Positions 20,983-33,577 of a stretch of DNA of 64,000 nucleotides are shown piece after piece; positions within the stretch are counted from its first letter, which is position 1; the number at the start of each line of letters is the position of its first letter. The notes under the pieces are model-generated. The model did not search any database. It was not told the DNA's origin and was given only the letters and a program-made list of their open reading frames with translations. The position numbers were made by a program, and so were the translations under genes. This DNA is from Brassica napus (taxonomy: Eukaryota; Streptophyta; Magnoliopsida; Brassicales; Brassicaceae): assembly GCF_020379485.1 (NCBI RefSeq), contig NC_063435.1, positions 2,852,001 to 2,916,000 on the forward strand, read 5' to 3'.

Positions 20983-20994
20983 TGGTATCAGAGC
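20983..20994 (+). promoter_or_regulatory. Primer-binding site, initiator tRNA-Met type
   Basis: TGGTATCAGAGC lies two bases after the 5' LTR. It is the plant copia PBS complementary to the 3' end of initiator methionine tRNA, used to prime minus-strand DNA synthesis. Confidence 0.93.
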
Positions 20995-21038
20995 TTCTTT
21001 ATTGGAATCAAACCGATCGAGAAGAAGAGAGGAGAAGC

Positions 21039-24000
21039 ATGACAGATTTAACAGTGACAACGTTTAAACCAAAGACAACTGGTCCATCAGCTATTCAATG
21101 TCCAATGCTCACCACCACCAACTACACAGTTTGGAACATGAGAATGAATGTTTTGCTTAAAGTGCATAAGGTTTGGGAGTCGATAGAACCAGGAACCGAT
21201 GATGGCGACAAAAGCGATATAGCTAAAGCATTCCTATTTCAATCAATTCCTGAAACCCTAGTTCTACAAGTTGGAAACTTAAAAAGTGCAAAAGAAGTAT
21301 GGGAAGCAATTAAGGCAAGAAACGTGGGAGCTGATAGGGTCCGAGAGGCAAGGTTACAGACGCTTATGGATGAGTTTAACCGTATGAGGATGAAGGATAC
21401 TGAAACCATAGATGAATTCTCTGGAAAACTTGCGGAGATATCCTCAAAATCTTCAGCCCTGGGCGAAGTCCTTGAAGAATCAAAACTGGTGAAGAAGTTC
21501 TTGAGCAGTCTTCCGAAGAAAAATTACATCCATATCATAGCTGCACTCGAACAGGTTCTTGATCTAAACACAACAACCTTTGAGGATATTGTGGGAAGAC
21601 TAAAGGCCTATGAAGAGAGAATTAAGGTAGAAGACGAACCAGAGGATCATGGAAAGCTTCTATATACTAACAGCGAAGGAAAAGGACCACAAGAAAGCTA
21701 CGGAAGGGGCAGAGGACAAGGTGGTCGCTATAACAATAGAGGACGAGGAAGAGGAAGGTTTAATGGACGAACTAACTGGACACAAGGGAGAGATGCATCT
21801 CGGGTTGTCTGCTTTAGGTGTGATAAAACCGGTCACTATGTCTACGACTGTCCAGACCGGTTACTTAAACTTCAAGAAACACAGGAAACTGAGAATGATA
21901 GTACACACGAGGCTGAGGAGCTGATGATGCATGAGGTGGTTAACCTAAATGAAGATAATGTGAGACCGAGCAAGTTTGAGACTTCATCAGGAACTGATAA
22001 TGTTTGGTATCTAGACAATGGGGCTAGCAACCACATGACAGGGAATCGAAGCTATTTTTCATCACTAAACGAGAATATTTCAGGGAAGGTGCGGTTCGGT
22101 GATGACTCTAGAATCGACATCAAAGGGAAGGGCTCGATTCAGTTTGTTACTAGAGACGGGAAACGAAAGTCTTTGGCTGATGTTTACTTTATACCAGAGT
22201 TAAAAAGCAATATAATTAGTCTGGGTCAGGCTACTGAATCAGGCTGTGATGTCAGAATGCGAGATGACTACCTAACACTTCGTGATCGAGAGGGAAACGT
22301 GCTAGTCAAGTCAATGAGGTCAAGAAACCGTCTATACAAAGTCACAATGGAAGTCGAAGGTACAAAGTGTTTACAGCTCGAGAAGGTTAGTGATTCTACC
22401 TTATGGCATGCAAGGCTCGGACATGTTGGTCTGGATGCTATGAAAGCGATGATAAGCAAAGAGATGATCACCGGCATGCCAAAGATCAGTGTTGAAAAGG
22501 AAACGTGTACATCCTGTCTTATGGGGAAGCAAACGAGAGCTTCGTTTCCTCAGGCAACGAACTATCGTGCCACACATGCTCTCGAACTGATTCACGGTGA
22601 TCTCTGTGGGCCTATTTCACCTTCAACTGCGGGAGGAAACAGATATATATTTGTTTTGATCGACGATCACACGAGATACATGTGGACAATTCTCTTGAAG
22701 GAAAAGAGTGAAGCTTTTGATCACTTTAAAAGGTTTAAAGGACTTGTTGAGAAAGAAACCAGAGCCACCATTAAAACCTTGCGCACAGACAGGGGAGGAG
22801 AGTTCACGTCTCAAGGTTTTCGAAGTTTCTGTGATGAAAATGGGATCAATCGTCATCTAACAGCTCCATACTCACCTCAACAGAATGGAGTAGTAGAGAG
22901 ACGGAACAGGACTTTAATGGAGATGACCAGAAGTATTATGAAACACATGAAGATTCCAGATTATTTGTGGGGTGAGGCTGTGAGACACGCAACTTATTTG
23001 ATTAATAGGATTGCTACTCGTACACTAAAGGATCAAAGCCCATATGAATGTCTTAAAGGGAGAAAGCCTAATGTGAGGCATCTACGAGTTTTCGGCTGTG
23101 TCTGCTACGCAAAGAAGGACACTCCACATCTTAAGAAACTTGACGATAGGTCTAGAGAGCTAGTACACCTCGGAGTTGAACCAGGCTCCAAGGCATATCG
23201 TCTGTACGATCCAAATACGCGCAAGACAGTGGTAAGTCGAGACGTAATTTTTACTGAAGACAAAGCTTGGAGGTGGAATAAAAACGGAGAAGATACTTGT
23301 GAGGCAAGTTTCGAACTCACACTCCCTGGTTACGGAAAAGAAGAAGTGGTTAAAGTGGAGACCAAAGACGATGAGGTAGAGGAAGATAGTGATCGCGGTG
23401 ATAGCGAAACAGAGGAAACAGAGGACACTGAGACAATTCCGAGAAGATCAACGCGTATTAGTACAAGACCAGGTTATTTGGATGACTACGTTTTGATGTC
23501 TGAAGATGTTGAGACAGAAAGGCTTCTTCTTCTCGTTAACGAAGAACCTTGGGACTGGAATGAGGCAAAAGGCGAGATGGCCTGGAGAGAAGCCTGCGAG
23601 GATGAAATCAATTCTATAAAGAAGAATAAGACTTGGACGCTTGTGGAACTTCCTGTGGGGAGTAAAGCAATTGGATTAAAGTGGGTTTTTAAGCTGAAAC
23701 GCAACGCAGATGGGAGTATAAGTAAGTACAAAGCCAGACTTGTGGCTAAAGGATACGTGCAGCGTCATGGCATCGACTACGAAGAGGTCTTCGCTCCTGT
23801 TGCTAGAATAGAAACTGTTCGAGTGATCATTGCTTTGGCAGCATCCAATGGTTGGGAGATTCATCATCTGGACGTTAAGACGGCGTTTCTTCATGGAGAT
23901 TTGTTAGAAGAGGTATACGTCTCACAACCTGAAGGCTTTAAGGTTAAGGGACGTGAAGATAAGGTTTACAGGTTACACAAAGCTCTCTATGGCTTAAAGC

Positions 24001-25130
24001 AGGCTCCAAGGGCTTGGAACATCAAGCTAAAATCAATACTAAAAGAGCTGAACTTCGAAAAGTGTTCCAAAGAACCGTCGTTGTTCAGAAAGAAAACGAA
24101 TGGGGAAGATCTCTTGGTAGCTGTTTATGTGGATGATCTCTTAGTTACTGGTTCAAAGTTGGAGGTTATACAATGTTTTAAAACTGAGATGGCGACTAAA
24201 TTCGAGATGACTGATCTTGGAATGCTTACCTACTACCTAGGGATTGAGGTAATTCAGTCTGCAGCTGGTATTGTGTTAAAGCAAGAAAGGTATGCGATTA
24301 AAATATTAGAAGAAGCAGGGATGCATGAGAGTAACGCAGCTCAAGTACCAATGGATCCTAGTTTGAAGATGTCTAAAGCGATAGAAGAAAAAGATACTAA
24401 TGAGAAGGAGTTTAGAAGAAACATTGGATGTCTTCGTTACTTGATACACACACGTCCGGATCTTGCTTACAGCGTAGGTGTCTTGAGCCGTTATATGCAG
24501 CAACCTAAGGAATCACACGCAGCCGCCTTGAAGCAGGTTCTCAGGTATCTACGGGGTAGTTGCTCCCTCGGTTTGTTCTATAAGCGAGAGAATGAGAAAG
24601 GACTTGTGGGATATAGTGATAGTAGCTACAATGTGGATCCAGATGATGGTAGAAGCACTACTGGGCACATTTTTTATCTGAACGAGTGCCCGGTCTCGTG
24701 GTGTTCGACTAAACAGGAGATCGTAGCCCTTTCTTCATGTGAGGCTGAGTTCATGGCAGCAACAGAGGCTGCTAAACAAGCTATTTGGTTGCAAGAACTT
24801 CTAGGAGAGATTGTGAAGGATTCCGAGAAAGCAATGATCCGCATTGATAACAAATCTGCAATTGCTTTGACAAAGAATCCAGTCTTTCATGGAAGAAGCA
24901 AGCATATACATAAGCGGTTTCATTTCATCAGAGAGTGTGTTGAAGAAGGGCTTGTAGCCGTGAACCATGTAGCTGGAAAAGAGCAGAAGGCTGACATTTT
25001 GACTAAAGTTCTTGGGAGGATTAAGTTTAAAGAGATGAGAGACTTCATTGGAGTACAAGATGTGAAGAGTGAGGATGTCAAGCTTAAGGGGGAGATTGTT
25101 GAACCTAAGCTTGGAGTTAAGTTAACTTGA
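21039..25130 (+). CDS. Copia gag-pol polyprotein, intact
   Basis: 1,363 codons from ATG 21039 (frame also open upstream from GTG 20982, inside the PBS) to TGA 25130. Domains in order: gag with CCHC zinc knuckle C-X2-C-X4-H-X4-C at residues 258-271; protease [11 protein letters not shown] with catalytic Asp 326 (D-N-G rather than D-S-G); pre-integrase LWHARLGH; integrase D521, D584, E620 with the DD35E spacing; reverse transcriptase with YVDD at 1030-1033; RNase H beginning GYSDSSYN (D1194) and containing CEAEFMAA. No frameshift or stop. The last 11 codons lie inside the 3' LTR, an economical overlap. Integrase before RT defines Ty1/copia. Confidence 0.96.
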   Translation: MTDLTVTTFKPKTTGPSAIQCPMLTTTNYTVWNMRMNVLLKVHKVWESIEPGTDDGDKSDIAKAFLFQSIPETLVLQVGNLKSAKEVWEAIKARNVGADRVREARLQTLMDEFNRMRMKDTETIDEFSGKLAEISSKSSALGEVLEESKLVKKFLSSLPKKNYIHIIAALEQVLDLNTTTFEDIVGRLKAYEERIKVEDEPEDHGKLLYTNSEGKGPQESYGRGRGQGGRYNNRGRGRGRFNGRTNWTQGRDASRVVCFRCDKTGHYVYDCPDRLLKLQETQETENDSTHEAEELMMHEVVNLNEDNVRPSKFETSSGTDNVWYLDNGASNHMTGNRSYFSSLNENISGKVRFGDDSRIDIKGKGSIQFVTRDGKRKSLADVYFIPELKSNIISLGQATESGCDVRMRDDYLTLRDREGNVLVKSMRSRNRLYKVTMEVEGTKCLQLEKVSDSTLWHARLGHVGLDAMKAMISKEMITGMPKISVEKETCTSCLMGKQTRASFPQATNYRATHALELIHGDLCGPISPSTAGGNRYIFVLIDDHTRYMWTILLKEKSEAFDHFKRFKGLVEKETRATIKTLRTDRGGEFTSQGFRSFCDENGINRHLTAPYSPQQNGVVERRNRTLMEMTRSIMKHMKIPDYLWGEAVRHATYLINRIATRTLKDQSPYECLKGRKPNVRHLRVFGCVCYAKKDTPHLKKLDDRSRELVHLGVEPGSKAYRLYDPNTRKTVVSRDVIFTEDKAWRWNKNGEDTCEASFELTLPGYGKEEVVKVETKDDEVEEDSDRGDSETEETEDTETIPRRSTRISTRPGYLDDYVLMSEDVETERLLLLVNEEPWDWNEAKGEMAWREACEDEINSIKKNKTWTLVELPVGSKAIGLKWVFKLKRNADGSISKYKARLVAKGYVQRHGIDYEEVFAPVARIETVRVIIALAASNGWEIHHLDVKTAFLHGDLLEEVYVSQPEGFKVKGREDKVYRLHKALYGLKQAPRAWNIKLKSILKELNFEKCSKEPSLFRKKTNGEDLLVAVYVDDLLVTGSKLEVIQCFKTEMATKFEMTDLGMLTYYLGIEVIQSAAGIVLKQERYAIKILEEAGMHESNAAQVPMDPSLKMSKAIEEKDTNEKEFRRNIGCLRYLIHTRPDLAYSVGVLSRYMQQPKESHAAALKQVLRYLRGSCSLGLFYKRENEKGLVGYSDSSYNVDPDDGRSTTGHIFYLNECPVSWCSTKQEIVALSSCEAEFMAATEAAKQAIWLQELLGEIVKDSEKAMIRIDNKSAIALTKNPVFHGRSKHIHKRFHFIRECVEEGLVAVNHVAGKEQKADILTKVLGRIKFKEMRDFIGVQDVKSEDVKLKGEIVEPKLGVKLT
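25086..25095 (+). promoter_or_regulatory. Polypurine tract
   Basis: AAGGGGGAGA ends one base before the 3' LTR, where it would prime plus-strand DNA synthesis. It sits inside the end of the gag-pol frame. Confidence 0.9.
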
Positions 25131-25370
25131 GTTAGAAGTTATCCTAATGAGATTAGGATAAAGATGGATTGAGAGTTATCTACAAGATATATTACCTAAT
25201 GAGTTTAGGATCTTATATGTAGTATATAAGGAGATGCAAATCTTGTTGCATAACTTGTGAGATTACAAGCTTTAGTTTTTGAGAATTGTTTCTAGAGCTT
25301 TGAGATTAATAAAAGAGTTTGAGTTTGAGTTCTTGATTGTTGAGTTGCAATCATAAGGTTGATTTCAATA
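25097..25370 (+). repeat. 3' LTR, 274 bp
   Basis: Identical by eye to the 5' LTR apart from three extra bases (CTT) before GTTGCATAAC. It supplies the last codons and stop of gag-pol and is followed by the TSD ACTCC (25371-25375). Confidence 0.95.
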
Positions 25371-25375
25371 ACTCC

Positions 25376-28300
25376 CAGGTCCATGATTGCCATTGGTCAG
25401 GTATTTCTTTCTATCTTCTATTATCTTGCGAGGATGTAAGAAAATAATACTACTAGTGGGCTTTTAGTTTCTTTTTAAATAGAAAATAGAAAATGATTAT
25501 TGTGTATTTTGTTAACATCAATAAAACAAAATGATAACGTTTGTTTCTCATCCGCTTTATACTTATATATAAGTTTTCTTGAATCTGATAGAAAAGTCAA
25601 AAAACAAACTATTTACATAGAAATATGTAGTATGATACTAATTTAATCATCCACGTTCGTGGACATTGAACAAGATAAAACAGTAGTTGTCCACTCAAAA
25701 TGTCAAATAGTGCAGCTCACGCTCAAAAACGTTGACCTAAAGAAATTTGTTTAGTATACCGATTGATTAACTGAAAGGAGGAAACGAATTGTATGTTCTC
25801 AAGTATTAAACAAGGTACGTTTAAGTTTATAAAAAAGATGTTGTTTCATTATAAAAAGTATTGCAATTACGTATATGATATAAGTGCCTGGTTAATGTGT
25901 TGTTAGCTTTTTCTTTTTGTGCACTAGTCTGTTGTTAGCTTGTTATGCAGGTTATCTGTGCTAGTCACCAAAACTATGGAAACAAAAACACATTTTCCGG
26001 TTTGATCTTTAGATGGGGTATATATATTGCTTAACCTATTTTTTTGGTTGAGTATCGATATTTTCTTTGCGTTCATTGTAGCTTGAATCAAGGATACTCT
26101 TTTTTTTTTTTAACTATTTGAATCAAGGATACATACTACGTAACAAGAACGATTTATTCAACATTTCGTCAGTCCACATTGTTTTCTTTGGTAGCTTGGT
26201 TAGAAATATATTTATTATTTATCTTTATACATTTCTCGGTTGTTGTCACCAAACCTTTTATTATGCTCTATGGGTTTTCCTTTTTTGAATGTGTCATTTT
26301 CTTAACCAATGGTCAAAAATCTTCAGCAACTCACCTATATTTGTATTCGATTGTAGGCTTAATTTGAAGATTAATTTTTAGGTTACGTAATTTGGAAACA
26401 ATTACTATAGTATTAACAATGTTATTTGCGCAAACATCTAATGCATAAGGTTGTGCTTTGTTTTACAGCGAACTTTGTGGATCAATCAACTCACCATTGT
26501 CTTTTTGGAATCAAATTTTCAACTTGCAAATATTTGTTGAAAAATACATAGAAGGCGGGAAGCATTTGCTCCTATATTTACTCTATAAAAGGAGTAAAAA
26601 ATGGAGTATGAACTTTTTTTTTGAACACAGAAAAATGGAGTATGAAAAAAAAATAAAAAAAAATCATTCTATTATTTATAGAATAATCTTTTATTTTTTG
26701 TTCATGCTCCATTTCCAACTGTCTTTTGGAATAAATTATGAAGTAGAGGTGAAGATGATTTTAGTACAACTTCCATAGATATGGTAAACCATGATATCAT
26801 ATAACGATTGAATATCGTCTGGTATTGATTTTTCATTTGTCTTACGCGGATAATTATCGTAATTAAAAAATAATCAAAAATATTTTATTATGTTATCGAT
26901 TTGTTTAGAACTTATAAGATAAAAGTAAAAAAAAAACAATCAGTTTAAGTCTTAAAATTTTTGAAAATGAAATTTTTTAGGTTTGGGTTTATATTCGTAT
27001 ATCTATTAGCTTCTATCAAATCTCAAATTTCAGCGATGTACCATTAAATTTGAAAGCAACAAATATATCATATTCAAAATCGAAGTAAGATTGCAAAACC
27101 ACTCACATGAATTGTCAAGTAGGTTATTATTCTTTATTTTTCCTGATCCACCGGGAAAAATTACTAAAGCAGTGGGCCAGTCTCCAAAACAAAAACGATG
27201 GGCGTCCACTGTTCTAACATTCTTAATATTTTATATTTCTTTTGTCAACACAGATTCAGATTCTTTTCTGATAATGTTTTTATTCCTTTTTCTCAAAAAC
27301 AAAATTAAAACTAAAAATATAAGAAATTTGTAACTATTGACCCAAAAAGGAAGAAAGATTGATTATTATTACAAAAGCTCCAAATTATTGAATGATATGT
27401 CATATGTAACACAGAGTTTTGAATCTTTGATGAATTTATAATGTCTCGAAAATTATTACTCCATAAATTAAAACAGGAGAACTGAATAGTTCTTTTGCGA
27501 ACGAAATTATACAGTAAGACACGGATAATATGGATCACGTAGCTGTGTTTATTTCATTTGTTAAAGATGTTTAAATTTTATCGTTCAAAATCTTAAGCTT
27601 ACTAGTTTCAATCATATTTCAAAATTCAATGATGATACATGTCCATTTAAATTAGGTTCAAGTTGTTTTCAGAACATAAATTCTACATTGCTCCTAATTT
27701 ATTGGCTTATAAAACGATCTGATCTGATTTAAACCAAAAAGAGGTTTTGCATCATACCAAGACCAGTTTAAATATCCTGGTGATGGTTGGTGATTTCAAT
27801 GGAATCGTATTAGTAAAAAGCGTAAAAAGAAGATAAATATGGTGATACATCACTTGATTTAATTAATATGACATATTTCTTTTCCCCGACAAGATTAGAT
27901 TTAAATAGTCAGATTTCGTCCTAAAGTATATTATATTTTTATAGAAAAGGATAATTATATGTTTGTGCATATTATTACATTTTACCAGTTACATACATTT
28001 AGTTTCATTATGATTTTTTGCTGGTTTTCCTATTAAAATGTAAGAAAATAAGGCGAAGAAAATGGAAGAGAAAGTTGTAACTTGTAAGTGGATGTTATCA
28101 TTTTCTTATATACGAAAAGTGTATGGTAGCTTAAAAATGGAAACAACGTCGTATCCTATGATATTTTTTCTTAACATTTTATCAAAAAAAAGTTTTATCA
28201 AAAAAAAAAAGAAACCGAGTTAAATTTAATAAAGTTATTTTGCAAATAAACAAATAAATAAATTCCAGATAATCTCAAAAAAAAATTACAGTAATTTAAA

Positions 28301-28777
28301 TTTAGAAATTGTAACTTAGTGATCTTCTAAACAGTAATATTCACAATAATTAAATAAAAAAGGTTATATAGTTGGAGAAATTTTCAATAACTACGTATAT
28401 GAAAAGGAGATGGATAAGACAAGAGACCACAAAGGCAACATAGGTCCCGACAAAAACTAGAATCTAACGCTCAAGAATGATTCCATCTCTTCCGTGTGGT
28501 ACTTACGTATTTGTGCGTCACTTCCATACGTATACACGTCAATACGTTATTTTCAGTGTATTAAACTAAGAACTAAAAAACAAAGAATCAATAAAAAAGA
28601 TTCAGAAAACTTGAAATGACGAAGATGCCACCATATCATTCGTCAGCCTCCTATATTAAATAAACACCATCTCTCTCATTTGTCTCAACCTCCCATATCC
28701 ATTGTCCCATATAATCTCAAACAAAGAGAGAACTCAAAGATTCAGCAAGTAGTTATTATCATCGGTGGAAGTAGAAG
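25376..28777. other. Intergenic, no supported gene
   Basis: AT-rich DNA between the retrotransposon and the AILP1-like gene. Open frames at 26179-26778 and 27091-27333 are low-complexity with no recognisable domain. A palindromic AT-rich patch with TGGAGTATG repeats (about 26570-26720) may be a worn MITE. No N-terminal GAA1 exons were found. The last 150 bp form the AILP1 promoter region, with CTATATTAAATA near 28650. Confidence 0.55.
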
Positions 28778-31065
28778 ATGTTGGGAATTTTCAGCGGAGC
28801 TATAGTATCGCTACCGGAAGAGCTGGTTGCAGCCGGCAGCCGAACTCCGTCTCCAAAGACAACCGGGGCGACTCTAGTTAACAAGTTCGTCCAGAAAAAC
28901 CCATCCGCTGTGTCCGTACAAGTCGGTGACTATGTGCAGCTTGCGTACACCCACCACAAAGAGAGTCCTCTCCGGCCAAGGTGAGTTGCGGGCGATTTAC
29001 TTATATTATTTTCTCGTTGGAATCAGCTTCATGATGATTCCAGTACTGAAATCATCGTCGAGCGTTTTAGTTTCATCGAGTTTAAAATTAATTACTTTCT
29101 TTAAAAAAATCACTACAAAAAGACAATAATAAAAAGACAACAAAGTAGGGGTTCATGTTGCATGTATCGACCAATTGAACCCTATTTCGTCCTATTTTCT
29201 TATCTAAAATCACACAGAAGAGAAGATTGGTAAAAATCACTGACTATATTTAATGGTGTAGATAATTTTGTTTTGTATAAAAGTCTAGATTCTGATCGAC
29301 ATAATGGGATTATTTTAAGGGTGACGTGTTTGTGGTGTGGTGTGGTACATGGTCCCAAACAATAATGAAAGTCCAAATATTGTATCTAATATATTATTTT
29401 GATAAATATGCATATACAGCATAGGTAACTTATTGGAAAACTAAAGTTTTAAAATATCTGAATATTTATTCAAAGTAAAGATTCCAATTGGTAGTTCTTT
29501 CAATCTTTATGTAGTCATCACATAATCAAAATCAAGTAACGTATTTACATGTTATTTTCATGACCTAAAAATATAATATTGGGAGATCCAAAAAAATTAG
29601 ATACCTTAAAATAAATAAAAAATAGTACTCGACTTGTCGGTGGAACACAAGAACACGTCTCAGAAGCTGTGTAGATCACCAAAGATGATTCACAAGCTTC
29701 TCATGACTCATAACTGAATTGTTCATGTCACAGAGACTTGGATTCTATTTGGAAGTCATTAACCACAAAACTGAAACTAGACAAAACTTGGTCCTTGTTC
29801 ATAGACAGAGACGTCTACATGCGCATGAATCACATTAATGAACGGATAATAGATAACTATATGAGTTATTTTTTTAAAAAAAAGTAGTCAAATACCAATG
29901 ATGTGGTACAATCACTATTTACTATCCACAAAATAAATTTTCTCCGAGGGGATGACCAACCAGACACCATGTGGTAAAAAAATTATATCTCAAAATTCAT
30001 CCACAAATCTATATACTTAAAAGAATCATAAGGGAAATATGTATTTTTGGATGTGACATGGTATGGCCAATCTACAAAAGCTGTTTTGATTGGTCCACCA
30101 AACCCTATTATTTATTGATTGCCTTATGAATTATTATCATGCCTGACATTCTTAGTACTTTTGATCAAAAGGATTTAAAAGTCTAAACCTTTGTTTTGCT
30201 CCTCTAGAGATCTCAAATTGAGTTAATTTGAACTCTGTGGATATAATATATAGGCTTATTATGCTTGTCTTAAAGATGGTTTTTTTTCGAATTTATGCAG
30301 GTCATTTGGGGCTAAAGATGAGATATTCTGTTTGTTCCAAGGCTCGCTTGACAACCTAGGAAGCTTGAAGCAGCAATATGGGCTTGCAAAGAATGCAAAC
30401 GAGGTTCTCTTGGTCATCGAGGCTTACAAGACTCTCCGTGACAGAGCTCCTTACCCGGCTAACCACGTAGTGTCTCACCTAAGTGGCGATTTCGCCTTTG
30501 TGGTCTTTGATAAATCAACCTCCACTCTGTTTGTAGCCTCTGTAAGTTCATTTTAACCCCCTCTTTTACTGTGAGGTAGATTGAGTTTGGCGGTAAAACT
30601 CTGGTTTTAAATTTCCTGCAGGACCAAGTTGGTAAGGTACCATTGTATTGGGGGATAACAGCTGATGGATATGTGGCATTTGCTGATGATCTTGACTTGC
30701 TAAAAGGTGCTTGTGGGAAATCACTTGCTTCTTTCCCTCAAGGTTGGTTTTTCATTTTTTAAGTTCAAGATTTTAAGACACTGCAAGCTATATTAAGAGC
30801 GATCTGAATAATTGTCTGTGTTGCAGGCTGTTTCTACTCGACTGCGTTAGGTGGGCTTAGGAGCTTTGAGAACCCTAAGAACAAGATCACTGCCATTCCT
30901 GCTAAAGAGGAAGAAATTTGGGGAGCTACCTTCAAGGTGATTGATTGATTCTCCAAGAACAAATCATATCTAGTTTTTTTTTTCCAACATTTTTAAGAAT
31001 GCTCATAACACAAACAATGGTGGTGGAACACACAGGTGGAAGGAGCAACTGTTCTTGCAGATTGA
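28778..31065 (+). CDS. AILP1: AILP1-like aluminium-induced protein (Ntn-type fold)
   Basis: Five exons: 28778-28980, 30301-30541, 30622-30742, 30827-30936, 31036-31065, giving 234 aa with all junctions GT-AG and in frame. The protein starts MLGIFSGAIVSLPEEL and carries the family's GL-type motif (AKNANEVLLVIEAYKTLRDR, with the LRDR signature), then LSGDFAFVVFDKS and VPLYWGITADGYVAFADD, as in class-II glutamine amidotransferase-like domains of asparagine synthetases. It lacks an asparagine synthase domain and the N-terminal Cys2 of active amidotransferases. Plant members respond to aluminium, auxin and sugar, but their biochemical role is unclear. The first intron is long (1.3 kb). Single-copy and intact; the expected syntenic gene is AT5G19140. 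Confidence 0.95.
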
Positions 31066-31504
31066 GAATGAGAACTCTAACAGCAAAATGAAATAATGAT
31101 GTAGAAAAAACAAGCTGTCCTATGAGTTCGTTAAAGCTATCAATGGTTGGTGATGGTGTGTTTAGTGTTGTATCTCTCCTTTGTCTTTTGTTTCTTTGTA
31201 CAGCCAATGTCTGTCTCTTCTGGTGTTTTTAGTGTCTGCATCCCAATAAATTAACCTTCTCTTAATGTTTGCATCTCCTGTTTCTCTCGTAAATCCCGCA
31301 ATTCTCAGACATGGATATGTATGAAGTTATACTGAGATTGGCATAGAATGGATCCTTATTATTGAGTAGTAATCTCTATTTCATAATCACAACAGTCACT
31401 GAGAAGAACAATACTGAGACAAAAGAGAACAGGAACATCTTTTGAAGTTTCTCACAGACATTAAGGTGTAGTGGAAGGCAAGACCAACTCTAGTGTTCTG
31501 CAGA
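31066..31504. other. 3' UTRs of convergent genes
   Basis: 439 bp between two stop codons facing each other. It probably holds both 3' UTRs; AATAAATTAA at about 31244 is a likely poly(A) signal of the AILP1-like gene. No other feature. Confidence 0.6.
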
Positions 31505-33343
31505 TTAAGATGCAGGGCAGATATCCTCCAAACTGTAGAAAGAAGCAAATATATAAATGCCAAAAAAATGCTTCGTGGATTCTCTGATGAAGAAGCTTCA
31601 GTACTTAAAAAATCAATACCTCTCCCCTAAACAACCAATAATGTCGCTTGTGAGAGTTGATCTCTTATGTTTTGTAAAAGCCAGAGATGCAGCCTTCCTC
31701 AGCAGTCCAGATGCAGCTATGCATCCCAATATGGCTGGATTCTCCGAGAGACTGAAAATTTTCAGAGAGCGTCAAAAACAAAATGAGAAAAAAAAAATCT
31801 CAATAAAACATATGATGAAGGAGAAATCTAACAACCTTTCATGACCTGATATAAGCTGTTGCGACCATGACAAAAACACTGCAACACTAGATGAAACCAA
31901 ACACATGTAGAAGACTATTAGTGGCTACACAAGAGCAATCTGATGATTTTAGATCAAAGAATAGTGAACTCACCTCCCAGAGAGGATATCACCTTGTCCA
32001 CCACATCGCCTTGGAGAACCATATATGCTCACTGATTTTACTGCAAGAAATAGACGTAACCACACTTGACATTCTCAAAATATTTCTAACATAGAGAGAG
32101 GATAAGAGAAAAAGTCACTCACCTATCTCCCCATTGCTTATAAGATCAGACTTGCCTTTCCTCAGAATCGTTACGCCACCAATCCTGAATGACACATGCG
32201 TCTAATATCATTACACCAGATTTAGTTCTGAAAGTCATCAGTTCAGCCTAGGTCTGTGTGGAAATACTTCTAACTACATGGCATTTGGTTGGATACTTCT
32301 AAACTGAGTTTTGTACTTACTGCTTGGCCAAGGAACGTAGTTGATCTTCAGCATTCTCTTCATCTACTTCACAGTTCAGCACTCTCTGAACCAAACGCTT
32401 ATACTCGTTCACATTCGGAGTCAAGACAGCAAGCGGATAGCTACTGACAAGATCAATGGAATTTGTTACAAGAAACAGCCCATCCTGCAGAATCGTAATA
32501 TTAAACAAGGAAGAGAAGAGATTGATCCAATCTTTAAGGTCTATGTAACTGCTTACCCCATCTACAAGAAAAGGAACATTGAACTTTCTGGCAAGAAGCA
32601 TGATTTCACTCACACATTCCTGGAAACACAGAGTCGTCAAGTCAAACCATTAAAAACTCAAATTACATAATGTGATGAGAATGAATCTGTACCAGGAGAA
32701 AAGGATCCCTTCCCAAGCCAGGACCAATCACAAGACAATCAAATCTTTCCATCCATTTATCAACTTCTCCAACCACTCTCTCCTGAACTTGTTTCCTCTC
32801 TTCCTCACTGAAGTCACTACATCATAACAAAACATTGAGATCATGAAATTCACTTAATAGCAAACAAATGTGTGGACTGGGAATATTCACCTGATGGTGT
32901 AAGATTCTTCAAGAACAGGGTGAACTATAAGCTCAGGACTATAACTCTTTATAACAGGAGCTGCGTCTTTAGTGCAGAAGACATGAGACAAATCAGCACC
33001 CTACGGACAAGACCAAAAGATGAGTCTAAAGAATCTGTCATGGGGCTAATAGAAACGAAACTACTAACGATCTTTAAAGCAGAAATGGCGGCGAAGTAAG
33101 GAGCTCCAGTGTATTCACGACAGCCTCCGATCACAGCTATCTTCCCTAAACACAAGATCAATTTACAAAAACATGAGCTTTAACATAAAAAGACTCAAAC
33201 TTTGTAATTTCAAATTTGATTCATAAATAAAAAGAGATGAAGGTAAGTTTCTAACCAGCTTGGCCTTTGTGTCGTTTAAGGTCGAGAGATGGCGTCACGA
33301 GTCTCAGAACACTCTCTGCGTCCGCCTCCGATGTGGAGCTCAT
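31505..33343 (-). CDS. ATP-dependent NAD(P)H-hydrate dehydratase
   Basis: Eleven exons reconstructed on the minus strand: 33343-33256, 33145-33069, 33000-32891, 32816-32693, 32619-32557, 32484-32321, 32184-32123, 32040-31974, 31886-31836, 31751-31620, 31532-31505. The frame is continuous and gives 321 aa. The ribokinase-like NAXD enzyme uses ATP to dehydrate S-NAD(P)HX back to NAD(P)H, a metabolite-repair reaction. Visible motifs are [53 protein letters not shown] and the nucleotide-site GGQGDILSG. The ATG at 33343 ([11 protein letters not shown]) gives a cytosolic form. The open frame extends about 45 codons further upstream without an ATG in this sequence, so an organelle-targeted isoform would need a non-ATG or spliced start. 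Syntenic expectation AT5G19150. Confidence 0.93.
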
Positions 33344-33577
33344 TGATCTGATGAGCTTGGGGGAGAATGGAACTTTGAGCCACAAAGCGTTCGTACCAAG
33401 AACTGTTGTCTTCTGAGCACAGTTGAAAAGAGAACTCAACCGCTTCGATAGAGCAGAGAGAGAGAGGAACCCTCTGTTTGATTTGGTGGGTTTTACTTTT
33501 TTTTTTTTTTAATTATTATTTTAGGGAAAGAAAGAAAACACTGAGAGTTGGAGAGAGCGAGAGAGAGGGGAAGGAGG

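Larger units (their letters stand above)
20710..25370 (+). mobile_element. Complete Ty1/copia LTR retrotransposon
   Basis: A 4,661-bp element with LTRs 20710-20980 and 25097-25370, a PBS, one uninterrupted gag-pol frame, a polypurine tract and a 5-bp TSD ACTCC. By eye the LTRs differ by one 3-bp indel (CTT present only in the 3' LTR, near 25242). Insertion is therefore very recent and the element is potentially active. It landed between the GAA1 relic and AILP1. The LTR ends are TGTTGAA and TTCAATA rather than the canonical TG...CA, and both LTRs share this. Confidence 0.97.

Noticed and set aside
26179..27333. Several open frames of 60-106 codons
   Set aside because: Low complexity, Phe/Leu/Lys-rich as expected of AT-rich DNA, with no splice partner or domain.
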